Positions 27,462 to 36,026 of a stretch of 64,000 nucleotides of DNA are shown piece by piece (the stretch's first letter is position 1; every line of letters begins with the position of its first letter). The translations under genes were made by a program, and so were the position numbers. The notes under the pieces are model-generated. The model searched no databases and was not told the DNA's origin. It worked only from the letters and a program-made list of their open reading frames with translations. Origin of the DNA: an uncultured Cohaesibacter sp. (GTDB lineage: Bacteria; Pseudomonadota; Alphaproteobacteria; Rhizobiales; Cohaesibacteraceae); assembly GCF_963664735.1 (NCBI RefSeq), contig NZ_OY761553.1, positions 4,203,501 to 4,267,500 on the forward strand, read 5' to 3'.

Positions 27462-28243
27462 CGTTTGAGACCATCAGGATAGACAAACAACCGAACGGGA
27501 CTGCGACCGTCACTTTGGCGCGGCCTGACAAGCACAACGCCATGAACGAGATCATGATCGCCGAGTTGGCACAGGCGGCCGGACATCTCACTGAGGACAG
27601 CTCTGTCCGGGTGATCATTCTGGCCGGGGAAGGCAAGACCTTCTGTGCTGGCGGCGATCTTGGCTGGATGAAGCGGCAGATGGACAATGATCGGGATGAA
27701 AAGATGAGGGAAGCAGGCGCTCTTGCTTCCATGCTCAATGCCTGGAACAGCCTACTCAAGCCTGTCATCGGCAAAGTGCATGGAGCAGCTTATGGCGGTG
27801 GACTTGGACTGGTTGCTGTCTGTGACGTGGTGGTCGCGGCAGAGGATTGCCGGTTTGCGCTCACCGAGACGCGTCTCGGTCTTATCCCGGCCACCATTGG
27901 CCCCTTTGTCGTCTCACGCATGGGCGAAGCCTTCGCTCGGCAGGTCTTTTTCAACGCACGCCCATTTGATGCCGTGTTCCTGATGCGTGCTGGTCTCGTC
28001 GCCCGCATCTGCAAGACGGAGGAAATGGAAGACGTCGTCAATGAGGAAGCAGCTTTCTTTCTGGATTGTGCGCCAGGAGCAATTGCCGACGCGAAAAGCT
28101 TGTGCCGTGCCCTGGCAGGTTGCAAGCCGCACGAGGTGGCCAACTTCACGGCAAGCGCGCTCGCAGATCGATGGGAAACAAAGGAAGCCCAGCACGGCAT
28201 CAAGGCCTTTTTCCTTAAAACACCCGCCGCATGGAGGACATAA
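27458..28243 (+). CDS. Enoyl-CoA hydratase, probably methylglutaconyl-CoA hydratase
   Basis: This 261-residue crotonase-fold enzyme has the oxyanion-hole segments A-G-G-D-L-G-W-M-K and G-A-A-Y-G-G-G-L-G-L. The acidic catalytic position lies in T-E-T-R-L-G-L-I-P-A-T-I. The G-W-M-K stretch is typical of LiuC-type methylglutaconyl-CoA hydratases. It would convert 3-methylglutaconyl-CoA, the product of MccAB, to HMG-CoA for the lyase. The ATG overlaps the lyase stop by 4 bases. It is the last gene of the operon that starts with the ligase. Confidence 0.88.
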   Translation: MTFETIRIDKQPNGTATVTLARPDKHNAMNEIMIAELAQAAGHLTEDSSVRVIILAGEGKTFCAGGDLGWMKRQMDNDRDEKMREAGALASMLNAWNSLLKPVIGKVHGAAYGGGLGLVAVCDVVVAAEDCRFALTETRLGLIPATIGPFVVSRMGEAFARQVFFNARPFDAVFLMRAGLVARICKTEEMEDVVNEEAAFFLDCAPGAIADAKSLCRALAGCKPHEVANFTASALADRWETKEAQHGIKAFFLKTPAAWRT

Positions 28244-28398
28244 AGTGACAACGATTTTCGGCGTATTTGATTTTTGATTTGGTAATAGATTGCAATATCA
28301 ATAAAACTTCCCTTGACCGCCACTGCTGAAGAGGCTTGCTACGGCTTTGTTGCAAATATCGAGCTTGGATAATTTCTATCCTCAACCGGGGTGCCACC

Positions 28399-28570
28399 TT
28401 AAGCCTCTCCAATCTTGAGGTGGTTTTCGTGAAAAGTCATCGATTCGGCTTGAGTAAACGACTCGATACCGAAAGCTCGTTCGACGATGCGTGCCTCACC
28501 AAGAACGTCGTTTGAAAAGTTGGTAATCGCGCATTTTTCATCCGGAATACCCTCATAGCGATGGGGGATA
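28399..28570 (-). pseudogene. Unrecognised C-terminal coding remnant
   Basis: The minus strand carries an in-frame stretch ending at a TAA (28399-28401). It contains the peptide pieces Y-E-G-I-P-D-E-K-C-A-I-T-N-F and V-E-R-A-F-G-I-E-S-F-T-Q-A-E-S-M-T-F-H. It reads like protein-coding sequence but has no start and I do not recognise the family. It lies between the catabolic operon and the IS21 remnant, so it is probably debris at the edge of the island. Confidence 0.3.
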
Positions 28571-28594
28571 TGGGGATGATCCGATTGAGGGGAA

Positions 28595-28729
28595 ATTGTT
28601 TTGATACCAGATTTAAAGCACCAAGGCCTGAGCGTGAGTGCTATTGCTTGTCAGGTTTGCTGTGACCGCGAAACGGTAGGCAAATATTTGGATCTGGGAT
28701 TGGAGGCGCTAGTTTATGGCCCCCGGCTG
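28595..28729 (+). pseudogene. IS21-family istA N-terminal remnant
   Basis: The plus strand reads I-P-D-L-K-H-Q-G-L-S-V-S-A-I-A, then C-C-D-R-E-T-V-G-K-Y-L, then L-E-A-L-V-Y-G-P-R. This is the N-terminal HTH region of IS21-type IstA transposases, with several altered conserved residues (for example the usual K-T-V-R-K-Y has become E-T-V-G-K-Y). The frame ends within a few codons and neither the catalytic domain nor istB is present. Confidence 0.65.
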
Positions 28730-29236
28730 TTTTGCTGAGGTGTCATGCGCTCATGGTGAAACACACGTTCTTCGCCTTCATGTCCCAAAACGCGATTGCG
28801 CTCATCCCGACCGGCAACATCGAAGCGGAGAGCGACACGTTGCATTCGTTCGTCTTCATCTGTAGGCGGAGCATTGCGCACGGTTGGTGCTACTCTGATG
28901 TAAAGGGCTCCCGCTTCGGCCAGTTGGGGGACTTTCTGCTTGATGCAGAGAGACTTCCCATTCCTAATGGTGTGCAAGCCTTCTGGAAATGGCCTCTGCA
29001 AGTGCCATCTAAAAATTAGAGCGAGGCTTTTAGCCCTTGCTGGTCGGTAGCCCAAGGCCGATGCAAGCCGCAGACGTATTGCACAGTTTGAACTTGATTG
29101 AACCGCGGCTGTGACCAATCAGCTCCTGCAATGCTCGGTTCAATGCCGCTTTGTTGTAGTTGTGCCCCGACACTTCATCACTCAGCATCATGAAATAGGA
29201 TGCCAAGATGATGTCATTTTCAGTGTTTGACTAATT
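28714..29236 (-). pseudogene. Decayed DUF3883-type gene (restriction-like)
   Basis: Read leftward, a first frame gives D-I-I-L-A-S-Y-F-M-M-L, then H-N-Y-N-K-A-A-L-N-R-A-L-Q-E-L-I and R-G-S-I-K-F-K. This resembles the N-terminal helper domain of HNH/DUF3883 proteins. A second frame gives R-F-D-V-A-G-R-D-E-R-N-R-V-L-G-H-E-G-E-E-R-V, the segment that precedes a DUF3883 domain. The two are frameshifted around 29090. The C-terminal DUF3883 domain itself is cut off at the IS21 remnant. Such proteins are often tied to DNA defence. Family assignment is from memory of the motif. Confidence 0.5.
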
Positions 29237-29306
29237 CATTAATCTTACAGTGAGAAACTACAGCGGAATTGGCCGAATTTCATTGGAGGAATGACTCTCT
29301 CACGTG

Positions 29307-29340
29307 TTTTATCTCATTGACAGCTGTCAATGAGATAAAA
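29307..29340. repeat. 34-bp perfect palindrome downstream of the parB-like gene
   Basis: The arm TTTTATCTCATTGACAG is followed immediately by its exact reverse complement, with no loop. It starts 136 bases beyond the stop of the parB-like gene. It may be an operator, a partition or replication site, or a terminator (it is T-rich at the outer ends on both strands). Confidence 0.85.
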
Positions 29341-29475
29341 ATTTTCTTGCTGAGGACGTCAGAAAGAGGAGTGTCTGGCCTTAAGATATTCTTTGCCTGC
29401 ACTATTTCCTGTAAACGCAGATCTCCGCTGTCTCAACATGTCCGGCTTTGCATGAGCGATGCCTTCGGCATCATG

Positions 29476-30957
29476 TCATTCTGGCTCTTTTTTGAAAGTC
29501 TCATAGAGCTCAGGCAATTTCCTCGCGACAAATTCTGCAAATGCCCGATCGGGCATTTGCATAACTGAGTGTTTGTCTTTGTGGGCCAATGTGGCAAGCT
29601 TCGTGTTGTCTGACGTTACGTCAAAGGAGGGTGGAAGAGCCGGTTTGGCCTCGATCTCTTTGATAAGATGCGAAATCCGCTCATCTGATGAAGCAATGTT
29701 CTTGAAGGATGAGCCTTCGATTATTTCTCTTGCGTTATCGAGGTGTTCTGGCTGCACTAACAGATCTGCTAAATCCTTCCAGCGAGGGCGCCCAATTTTG
29801 GGGGCAGGGCCGATGCTCTCAATGATGTCATCGGGGATCTTCTCGCCGACGACCTTAAGTCGCGAGGCTTCCGTTTTGTCAACTGACAGAGCAGACATGA
29901 CCCGGGCATTAGCCTGTTCGTAGTTGTGGACCATTTTGAATAGATGTCCGGCAAGGCGGACCTTTTCTATATAGGTCGCGTCTCTCCGGTAGCTGTTCTC
30001 TCTGCCTTGCTCCATCAGAAGATCGATGTCATCGAGGTCCTTGACAATGCCCTTTATGTATGTATCGGCCATGCCTCTGGCTGCCATCAGGCGTCTGGTA
30101 CCGCTCACCACTTGGTATCTATCACTGACTTCCGGATGCGGTCTGACGATGATCGGTACATCCTGACCGTCCTTCTCCATGGACTTGCTCAGTCCTTCGA
30201 TCTTATTGATGTTAGAGTCATCTTCTAGGCGATGAGGAAATGGCGAGGGGTCGATCTTGGACGTCGGAATATTCATGACTTTGCCGTCGAAAATTTCCGA
30301 GCTGTATCTGTCGGCTTCAGAACGCTTCAAATCTTCCCGCGTGTCGTCGGTGTGTTTCGTCAGAAGGGAAGCCTTGCTCGCCTTGCGCAACAGGGCCGCC
30401 ATCCGAATGAAGAGCCTCTTTTGCGGCTCCAGAAGGCTGTCATTACTGGCAAGATCCGAAAGCCCATTTCCGAGAACTAAAGCGCTCCCATCCAGAAATG
30501 GTGCCAATTGCAATAGAAGGTCTGGATACCGGCTTTTGAGCAATCTTGCGGAGACCAACGCTTCACGAATTGCATGAGCATTCTTCGAATTTCCATGGAG
30601 GATAAGGGGAGTAATCAAGATTACGGCGGACAGCTTCTCTCCGGCTTCCTCACAACTCTGCGGATGGCTGGGGTCATTGCTTTCGCACTTATCGGTCATC
30701 ACATCTTGGCAAAGCAGTGCAGCAAACGGCGCTTTGGTTAATTCAATGTTTGCGAGAGTTTCCTTACTCCTGATATCAGTCCCCTGCTGAATATCGATAT
30801 CGAAAGTAAGTTTTTCCAAAACCTCCTGTGCACACTGCAGCCAATCGGTTTCTTGCAATGGAAATGCAGCCAACTGGCGTTGAGCTATTCTTTTAAGAGG
30901 TGCGAGGTCGTCGGTATTTACAGTGCCGAATAATGGATGCTGCTTTTTGCCTGTCAT
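29476..30957 (-). CDS. Orphan RepB/ParB-like partition protein with long N-terminal extension
   Basis: This 493-residue protein resembles plasmid RepB in residues about 225-440. It has an I-P-T-S-K-I-D-P-S-P-F start of the ParB/Sulfiredoxin domain, the G-x-R-R motif as S-G-T-R-R-L-M-A-A-R, and Q-G-R-E-N-S-Y-R-R-D (the C-terminal part of the ParB box). A RepB-type HTH region follows. The first 220 residues are an extension I do not recognise. RepB proteins bind centromere-like palindromes and work with a ParA ATPase. No parA or repC is present here, so it may be a regulator or part of an island-maintenance system. Confidence 0.75.
   Translation of the reverse strand: MTGKKQHPLFGTVNTDDLAPLKRIAQRQLAAFPLQETDWLQCAQEVLEKLTFDIDIQQGTDIRSKETLANIELTKAPFAALLCQDVMTDKCESNDPSHPQSCEEAGEKLSAVILITPLILHGNSKNAHAIREALVSARLLKSRYPDLLLQLAPFLDGSALVLGNGLSDLASNDSLLEPQKRLFIRMAALLRKASKASLLTKHTDDTREDLKRSEADRYSSEIFDGKVMNIPTSKIDPSPFPHRLEDDSNINKIEGLSKSMEKDGQDVPIIVRPHPEVSDRYQVVSGTRRLMAARGMADTYIKGIVKDLDDIDLLMEQGRENSYRRDATYIEKVRLAGHLFKMVHNYEQANARVMSALSVDKTEASRLKVVGEKIPDDIIESIGPAPKIGRPRWKDLADLLVQPEHLDNAREIIEGSSFKNIASSDERISHLIKEIEAKPALPPSFDVTSDNTKLATLAHKDKHSVMQMPDRAFAEFVARKLPELYETFKKEPE
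29536..29561. repeat. 26-bp perfect palindrome inside the parB-like gene
   Basis: The arm TGCAAATGCCCGA is followed directly by its reverse complement. It lies in the last 30 codons of the parB-like gene (over M-Q-M-P-D-R-A-F-A-E-F). A loopless dyad this long in coding sequence is rare. A protein-binding site is plausible, given the DNA-binding family of the host gene. Confidence 0.85.
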
Positions 30958-31622
30958 TTATGAACTTCCTATATCGTCATGTGACCGCAAGCGCGGTTGA
31001 AATTTTATCACGTAGGTAGATGGGATCGTTGCCTCTCAGAGAAAAACAGAAAACGCGAAATTTATTAGCCACCACGGCAAACGTCATACTGGGTGAAACC
31101 GACGATCTCGGGTTAAAATCAAGCCTCGGTTTTGTATGTCCCAACAAGTATGATGATCGTCTAATTTTTGTGTGCAGCAGGTTGTCGCGTGCACCAAAGA
31201 ACAATCAGCGATGGCTGGCGGAATCGAGCGATTGTGCATTCAGTATTGATTAGGTCGCTCTCTTATCTGGTACTGTGAATTTGACGATTGTGGTCAATCG
31301 GAATATGGGGGACTGGTCACTATTCAGATCATTCCCGAACCAGAAGTTGTTCGAGACGGAGATGATGTGGTTGGATCAGCTAAATCTGAAATAATGTAGC
31401 AAAGGGTAGAGTCGTCCAATTGAATAAGTGGCTTCAATTTAGAAAAATAAAAAAAATTTCAGATTGGCACTAAAAGGGAACATATCGCAGTGAAACCCTT
31501 CAAGTCGTTTTGATCGTACCAAACGAGGAGAATTGAAGCTTCAGGAAAGCGCCGTCACTGGTCGCGAATTCAATTTAAATTTCTTTTTACTAAAAATTTT
31601 TGTTTCAAATAATTTGATCTCA
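30958..31622. other. Non-coding region upstream of the parB-like gene
   Basis: About 660 bases separate the parB-like gene from the hairpin before the HTH gene. I see no convincing gene. A 77-codon open frame at 31020-31253 has a weak ribosome-binding site and no recognisable motif. The part from about 31380 on is strongly A/T-rich and probably holds the promoter for the HTH-integrase genes. I found no iterons. Confidence 0.4.
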
Positions 31623-31650
31623 TTTCCTCCAAATACCTAATTGGAGGAAA
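31623..31650 (+). promoter_or_regulatory. Perfect hairpin that sequesters the Shine-Dalgarno of the HTH gene
   Basis: TTTCCTCCAA (31623-31632) pairs perfectly with TTGGAGGAAA (31641-31650) around an 8-base loop. The right arm contains the GGAGG at 31643-31647 used by the TTG start at 31655. In mRNA the ribosome site would be buried in the stem. As DNA it is also a possible operator dyad. Confidence 0.7.
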
Positions 31651-31654
31651 GCCA

Positions 31655-32167
31655 TTGCCGGAAAGAAGCAACACATCAAAACTGAGTGCCAGGGCGCTTG
31701 CTAAGGTGCTCAAACGACACCCTGTGCCGCATTTGAGCATTTCAGATTTAGGGCTCCGCTGGAGTTGCAGCAGATCAACAGTCGAGCGTCATCGCCTTAC
31801 ATTTTCATTGAAAACCGCAGGACACAAAGATGCCCACCCCGAATACAGCCTCTTCGATATTCTTCGGATAGAAGGTGTTGCTGACCCTGAAGGGAAATGG
31901 ATCGTTGGAACAGACGTTGATCGCGAGATCTTCTCTGCCCCTCTTTTGACGATCAATGATCTGGTGCAGCTTGATCCGAAAATCAAACGGCGCTCTTCTG
32001 AAACATTTCGCGCTCGCGCCCGGACTGCCGCTCGAACGCAAGGTCATGGTGACATTGCGAGGGATCGCGAGAGTATCCGGCTCGGGCACGCTTGGTTGTT
32101 CCGTCCAATCGAAGCTGATTTGCCTTACCTTCATGCCACCAAGCTGAACGGAGGGATGGAAATATGA
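31655..32167 (+). CDS. Small helix-turn-helix DNA-binding protein, candidate excisionase or island regulator
   Basis: This 170-residue protein precedes the integrase gene. An N-terminal segment, L-S-I-S-D-L-G-L-R-W-S-C-S-R-S-T-V-E-R-H, looks like a MerR/AlpA-type winged HTH. A second similar unit may lie around L-L-T-I-N-D-L-V-Q-L-D. Proteins of this kind next to phage integrases often act as excisionases or regulators. It starts with TTG at 31655 behind GGAGG, which is inside a hairpin. Gaps and overlaps suggest cotranscription with the integrase gene 94 bases on. I do not recognise a specific family. Confidence 0.6.
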   Translation: MPERSNTSKLSARALAKVLKRHPVPHLSISDLGLRWSCSRSTVERHRLTFSLKTAGHKDAHPEYSLFDILRIEGVADPEGKWIVGTDVDREIFSAPLLTINDLVQLDPKIKRRSSETFRARARTAARTQGHGDIARDRESIRLGHAWLFRPIEADLPYLHATKLNGGMEI

Positions 32168-32261
32168 CGAGCTTTTGCGTCAGTGACCAAATTGTCCCTC
32201 AGCATACCAGAATGACGAAAACACCCGCTTGCATTCAGAACATAAAGGACATGTTTGAACT

Positions 32262-33320
32262 ATGCCGCGTAGAGCCAAACCCCCGCGCCTCTTTCTCCGG
32301 GAGAGACAAGGTCGTTCGCCGGTCTATGTCATCCTCGACCGAGGCAACGAGACAAGCACGGGCTACGGCCCTGAATGCAGCGAAGAAGCTGAAAAGTTCT
32401 TGAGTGACTATCTCGCGTCCAAATGGTCGACGCGAGATCTGGTCTCTCCCTCCAATATGGCTGTGGCCGATGTTCTGACTGCCTATGCAATTGAACATGC
32501 GCCAAGCACGGCCGACCCAGCAAGGGTGGGATATGCCATTGATGCGCTGATGAGCTTTTGGGGCGAAAAGACCGTTGCAGAGGTCAAGAAAAACAATTGT
32601 CGCAAATATGCTGAAGAGCGTGGTGTTACTGATGGGACAATTCGGCGGGAGTTGGGCGTTCTTCGCGCAGCTCTGAATTACTGTGAGCACGAGGAATATC
32701 TCCTCAAGGCTCCTGTCGTCCATCTGCCCGAAAAACCTTCTAGCCGCGATCGCAGGTTGACCCGAGAGGAAGTCGCCAAACTCTTGAGAGTGGCGCGCAA
32801 AAATCCTGAGACTAGGCACATTGCAAAATTCATTCTGGTTGCGGTCTATACCGGTACACGAAAGAGCGCAATCCTCAATCTGGGTTGGGAAAAATCTGAC
32901 TTTGCGGGTCATATCGATATCGAGAACGGGATTCTTTATCGTGCTGGTGCGAAGGAACGGCGAACCGACAAGGAACGTACGCCTGCCCGCTTGCCTCGAC
33001 AGCTTCTCTTGCATGCTCGACTTTGGCGTAAGAACAATCCGATCTGTGTAATTGCCTATCGCGGTGAGAAGGTCAAGGACATCAAGACTGGCTGGGAGCG
33101 GGTTTGCCGCGATGCCGCGATCATGGGAGTCAATCGGCACACCTTGAAACATACGGCTATCACATGGGCTATGCAGAACTGCGCAACGCCGGCCGATGCA
33201 GCAAGCTTCTTTGCCACCTCCATCCGAACAATCGAGGAAACCTACCTCCATCATCATCCTGATTTTCAGGATTCGGCTGTCAGTGCAATGGAAGCGAATA
33301 ACAAGAAGCCCAGGAAATAG
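32262..33320 (+). CDS. Tyrosine recombinase (phage-type integrase)
   Basis: This 352-residue integrase has an N-terminal arm-binding part, a core-binding SAM-like domain (about residues 65-155) and a catalytic domain. Arg I is in T-G-T-R-K-S (Arg about 200). The H-x-x-R box reads H-T-L-K-H-T (residues about 293-298), with Lys where Arg II is usual. The nucleophile Tyr is in I-E-E-T-Y-L-H-H (about 328). It ends 96 bases from the 3' end of a tRNA-Arg gene, so that tRNA is the likely attachment site. It probably moved the island to its left. Confidence 0.9.
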   Translation: MPRRAKPPRLFLRERQGRSPVYVILDRGNETSTGYGPECSEEAEKFLSDYLASKWSTRDLVSPSNMAVADVLTAYAIEHAPSTADPARVGYAIDALMSFWGEKTVAEVKKNNCRKYAEERGVTDGTIRRELGVLRAALNYCEHEEYLLKAPVVHLPEKPSSRDRRLTREEVAKLLRVARKNPETRHIAKFILVAVYTGTRKSAILNLGWEKSDFAGHIDIENGILYRAGAKERRTDKERTPARLPRQLLLHARLWRKNNPICVIAYRGEKVKDIKTGWERVCRDAAIMGVNRHTLKHTAITWAMQNCATPADAASFFATSIRTIEETYLHHHPDFQDSAVSAMEANNKKPRK

Positions 33321-33416
33321 CGTATCACCCCGGCGATTTCATGGGCCATTTCATGGGCGCAATCGAGGTGCTCCAGAATTCTCTTTTCCTAAGGTGCTGT
33401 ATTTGCTGGGGAAATT

Positions 33417-33493
<77 letters not shown>

Positions 33494-33973
33494 AATATGT
33501 GCTCTTGTCTCTTCCCTCGAATGCACCCTATGTTTGGGGCGATTTGGGAAAGAGCATATGTGACAAGATCAAGACACATTGTGTTATCACGGCTTTCTTA
33601 GCGGATGCGTCACGCAGGTGCAATCGAAAAGCAGGGCGTTGCGTATCCTTTGTGCATATTCTTTTCAAAAGGGGTGGCGCTCTGCTTGAGTTGTGACGAA
33701 ATTGCGTTTTGCATGGCTTGGGAGATGTTTCTGTTTGCTTGGTCTATTGGCTTGCCGTCGGCTGATTTGTCTTAGAGGCAGTCGCAGCTAAGGGGATAAG
33801 ATTATTGATTGTCGAAAGTGCCCATTTATTTGTTTTATATTTAATTTTCCAAATCACAAATTCTATTAATTAAATAATTACATCTTTTAGAAAATATTGT
33901 TACCGAGAAATTCTTGTCATGAGGTGTGATTTTGTACGAGCAGAACAGTATTTCTTCGGAGGATTTGTCCGAA
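33494..33973. other. Intergenic region between tRNA-Arg and the FIST chemoreceptor gene
   Basis: About 480 bases with no supported gene. The first part should hold the tRNA promoter on the minus strand. The part from 33780 is A/T-rich and should hold the promoter of the FIST receptor gene. No repeats or second copy of the tRNA end were seen. Confidence 0.4.
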
Positions 33974-35932
33974 ATGCCGATAAATCCTATTCGAGTGATT
34001 GAGAGTAATAGCTCTTTATCCAAATTGAGTTCTGAATCATTTGCGTTTCAAGCGGGGGCAGCTCCGTTGGCGATCGCCTATATTTCACCTCATATGGATT
34101 TCGAAGCTGTTGTTCGGCGACTGAATGACATGTCGGGTAAAACCAGGGTTATCGGCGTTATGACTGCGGGTGAGCTGTGTAACTGCTCTGACAATGCGCT
34201 TTATCGGAATGCGGCTGGTCGTTGGGATACGTTGACACTTCAAATTTTTCCTCCCGATCTCATCGGAGAGGTATCCGTTCACAAAGTCTCCCTACATAAT
34301 GAAGATATACGGTCTGGCAAGCCGAATAAAAGCCGTGATCGACGCATTGAGAGCATTGTTCAGGATCTCAAACGGATCAATGTTCCTTTTGCAATCCGGC
34401 CTGAAGAGGTCTTCGCGCTCACCTTCATTGATGGTCTTTCTGCTTCCGAAAACTATCTGATGGAAGGTGTCTATCAAAGTGGCAAGTTTCCTTGTCTGTT
34501 TATCGGCGGTTCTGCTGGCGGTAAGCTCGACTTTATGGAAACCAAGATTTTCGATGGAACGCAGGTTTTACAGAACCACGCGATCATGGTTTTTATCCGG
34601 ATGGCCAAAGGGCGAAAATATGGGGTTTTCAAAAGCCAGAACTTCAAGAAGAGCAACGCTTCTTTCCTGATTGCGGATGCTGATCCCAACTTGCGAGTCG
34701 TGCGCAGTGTGGTTGATAAAGCCAGCGGTGATGTTGAACCTTTCATCGATCGTTTGGCTCGTCATTTCCGGGTTTCCCCTGACAAGGTGGGGGACAGTCT
34801 TGCCAAGAAAAGCTTCGGGATTGAACTTGATGGCGAGATTTTTGTGCGTTCTGTTGCGGCCATCAAAACGGAAGAGGGAGAGGTTGCGTTTTACTGTGAC
34901 GTCAATCCTGGTGACGAGTTGTTCTTGCTGGAAGCGACGGACTTTGCGCAACAGACGAAGAATGATCTGGGGAGTTTCCTCAGAGGAAAGCCAAAGTCCT
35001 TGGGGGCTATCCTGAACGACTGCATTTTGCGGCGTCTCAACAATCAGGGGGCTACCAATGCGCTTTCCAATGCCTGGGATATGCCTGTTGCGGGCTTCTC
35101 AACGTTTGGCGAGCTGTTCGGCATCAATGTAAACGAGACGCTCAGTGCTATTGTTTTCTTTGAAGATGAGGCTGATGTGTTCGAGGATGAGTATCTGAAG
35201 AATTTCACTATTCATTACTCGCGCTTCAACAACTATTTTACTCGCTGCCGTTTGGCTAGCGCAGAGATGATCAATCTGGTGAGATCCAAGATTATCGATA
35301 CCATGTCCGAGCAGTTTGCTCATGTTGGAGACATTCAGACTGTTCTGTCAAATACTCAGCATATGCGTGACTCGCTTTACTCGATCAGGTCTTCCATTTC
35401 CGGGGTAGATGCAGGCAAGGATGGGAAACAGGTCAAACAGAGCGAGGAGGCGACGGATCTTTCCTATCAGTTCGAGCATTTGTCTGGCGCGATGAAGGGC
35501 TTGAGAGACATTTTGAGCGTTATTGACGGGATTACCGGCCAAACGAATCTGCTTGCGCTTAATGCGACAATCGAAGCGGCAAGAGCGGGGCAGGCTGGAC
35601 GAGGCTTTGCGGTTGTTGCTTCTGAAGTGAAGCAGCTCGCCGGGGATACCAAATCAACGCTTGTGCACACCGAAGAGACCATCGGAGACATGGAAGGTGC
35701 TCTTGCTGCGTTGGGTCAGCTGATTGAACAGACGCGGCAGAAGTTTGTTGATGAAGGGGAACTTTATAAGTCAACCATTCAGCAGATTGATGACATGATT
35801 GCTCATCCGGATGGTATCGACAAGACACTCAATGAGTTGGGCGAAATCGTTCAGGCGCAGGTAAAGTCAGCTGAAGTTGTCCAGAAGCAGCTCGAGAAAC
35901 TTTCAAGGCTTGGTAGCAGCGCTGCCGCCTAG
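33974..35932 (+). CDS. Cytoplasmic chemoreceptor with FIST sensory domain (FIST-N/FIST-C plus MCP signalling domain)
   Basis: About 650 residues. The N-terminal half matches a FIST domain: [27 protein letters not shown], and the FIST-C pieces [10 protein letters not shown] and A-G-F-S-T-F-G-E. The C-terminal part is the MCP hairpin tip ([23 protein letters not shown]). There is no membrane segment. FIST domains are thought to bind small ligands such as amino acids. ATG 33974 has GGAGGA 10 bases upstream; the frame is also open from GTG 33926 or TTG 33932. A terminator follows. Confidence 0.88.
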   Translation: MPINPIRVIESNSSLSKLSSESFAFQAGAAPLAIAYISPHMDFEAVVRRLNDMSGKTRVIGVMTAGELCNCSDNALYRNAAGRWDTLTLQIFPPDLIGEVSVHKVSLHNEDIRSGKPNKSRDRRIESIVQDLKRINVPFAIRPEEVFALTFIDGLSASENYLMEGVYQSGKFPCLFIGGSAGGKLDFMETKIFDGTQVLQNHAIMVFIRMAKGRKYGVFKSQNFKKSNASFLIADADPNLRVVRSVVDKASGDVEPFIDRLARHFRVSPDKVGDSLAKKSFGIELDGEIFVRSVAAIKTEEGEVAFYCDVNPGDELFLLEATDFAQQTKNDLGSFLRGKPKSLGAILNDCILRRLNNQGATNALSNAWDMPVAGFSTFGELFGINVNETLSAIVFFEDEADVFEDEYLKNFTIHYSRFNNYFTRCRLASAEMINLVRSKIIDTMSEQFAHVGDIQTVLSNTQHMRDSLYSIRSSISGVDAGKDGKQVKQSEEATDLSYQFEHLSGAMKGLRDILSVIDGITGQTNLLALNATIEAARAGQAGRGFAVVASEVKQLAGDTKSTLVHTEETIGDMEGALAALGQLIEQTRQKFVDEGELYKSTIQQIDDMIAHPDGIDKTLNELGEIVQAQVKSAEVVQKQLEKLSRLGSSAAA

Positions 35933-35981
35933 TCTGTTGCTGCAGCGACTTGTTGATGTGATCATCTTAATCAAATAAATG

Positions 35982-36007
35982 AAAACCCCGGTTTTGCCGG
36001 GGTTTTT
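35982..36007. terminator. Rho-independent terminator between convergent chemoreceptor genes
   Basis: AAAACCCCGG (35982-35991) pairs with CCGGGGTTTT (35997-36006-7) over a 5-base TTTTG loop. It has A/T tracts on both sides, so it can end transcription from both the FIST receptor gene and the convergent MCP gene. Confidence 0.88.
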
Positions 36008-36026
36008 ATGATTGTTCCAGCAAAAG

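Noticed and set aside
28732-29019. 95-codon open frame on the plus strand
   Set aside because: It is antisense to the decayed DUF3883-type sequence, which explains its protein-like look.
29458-29472. Small hairpin GATGCC-TTC-GGCATC just after the parB-like gene
   Set aside because: It has a six-base stem and no T tract, so it is not convincing as a terminator.
31188-31197. GTGCACCAAA, matching the tRNA-Arg 3' end, as a possible attachment-site copy
   Set aside because: It is only ten bases and in the opposite orientation to the tRNA end, so it cannot be a direct-repeat attachment site for this integrase.
31020-31253. 77-codon open frame upstream of the parB-like gene
   Set aside because: It has a weak ribosome site, no recognisable features and an ambiguous coding bias.
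32164-32403. 79-codon open frame between the HTH and integrase genes
   Set aside because: Its ATG overlaps the HTH stop, which looks like coupling. But more than half of it overlaps the integrase start in another frame and it has no known motif.
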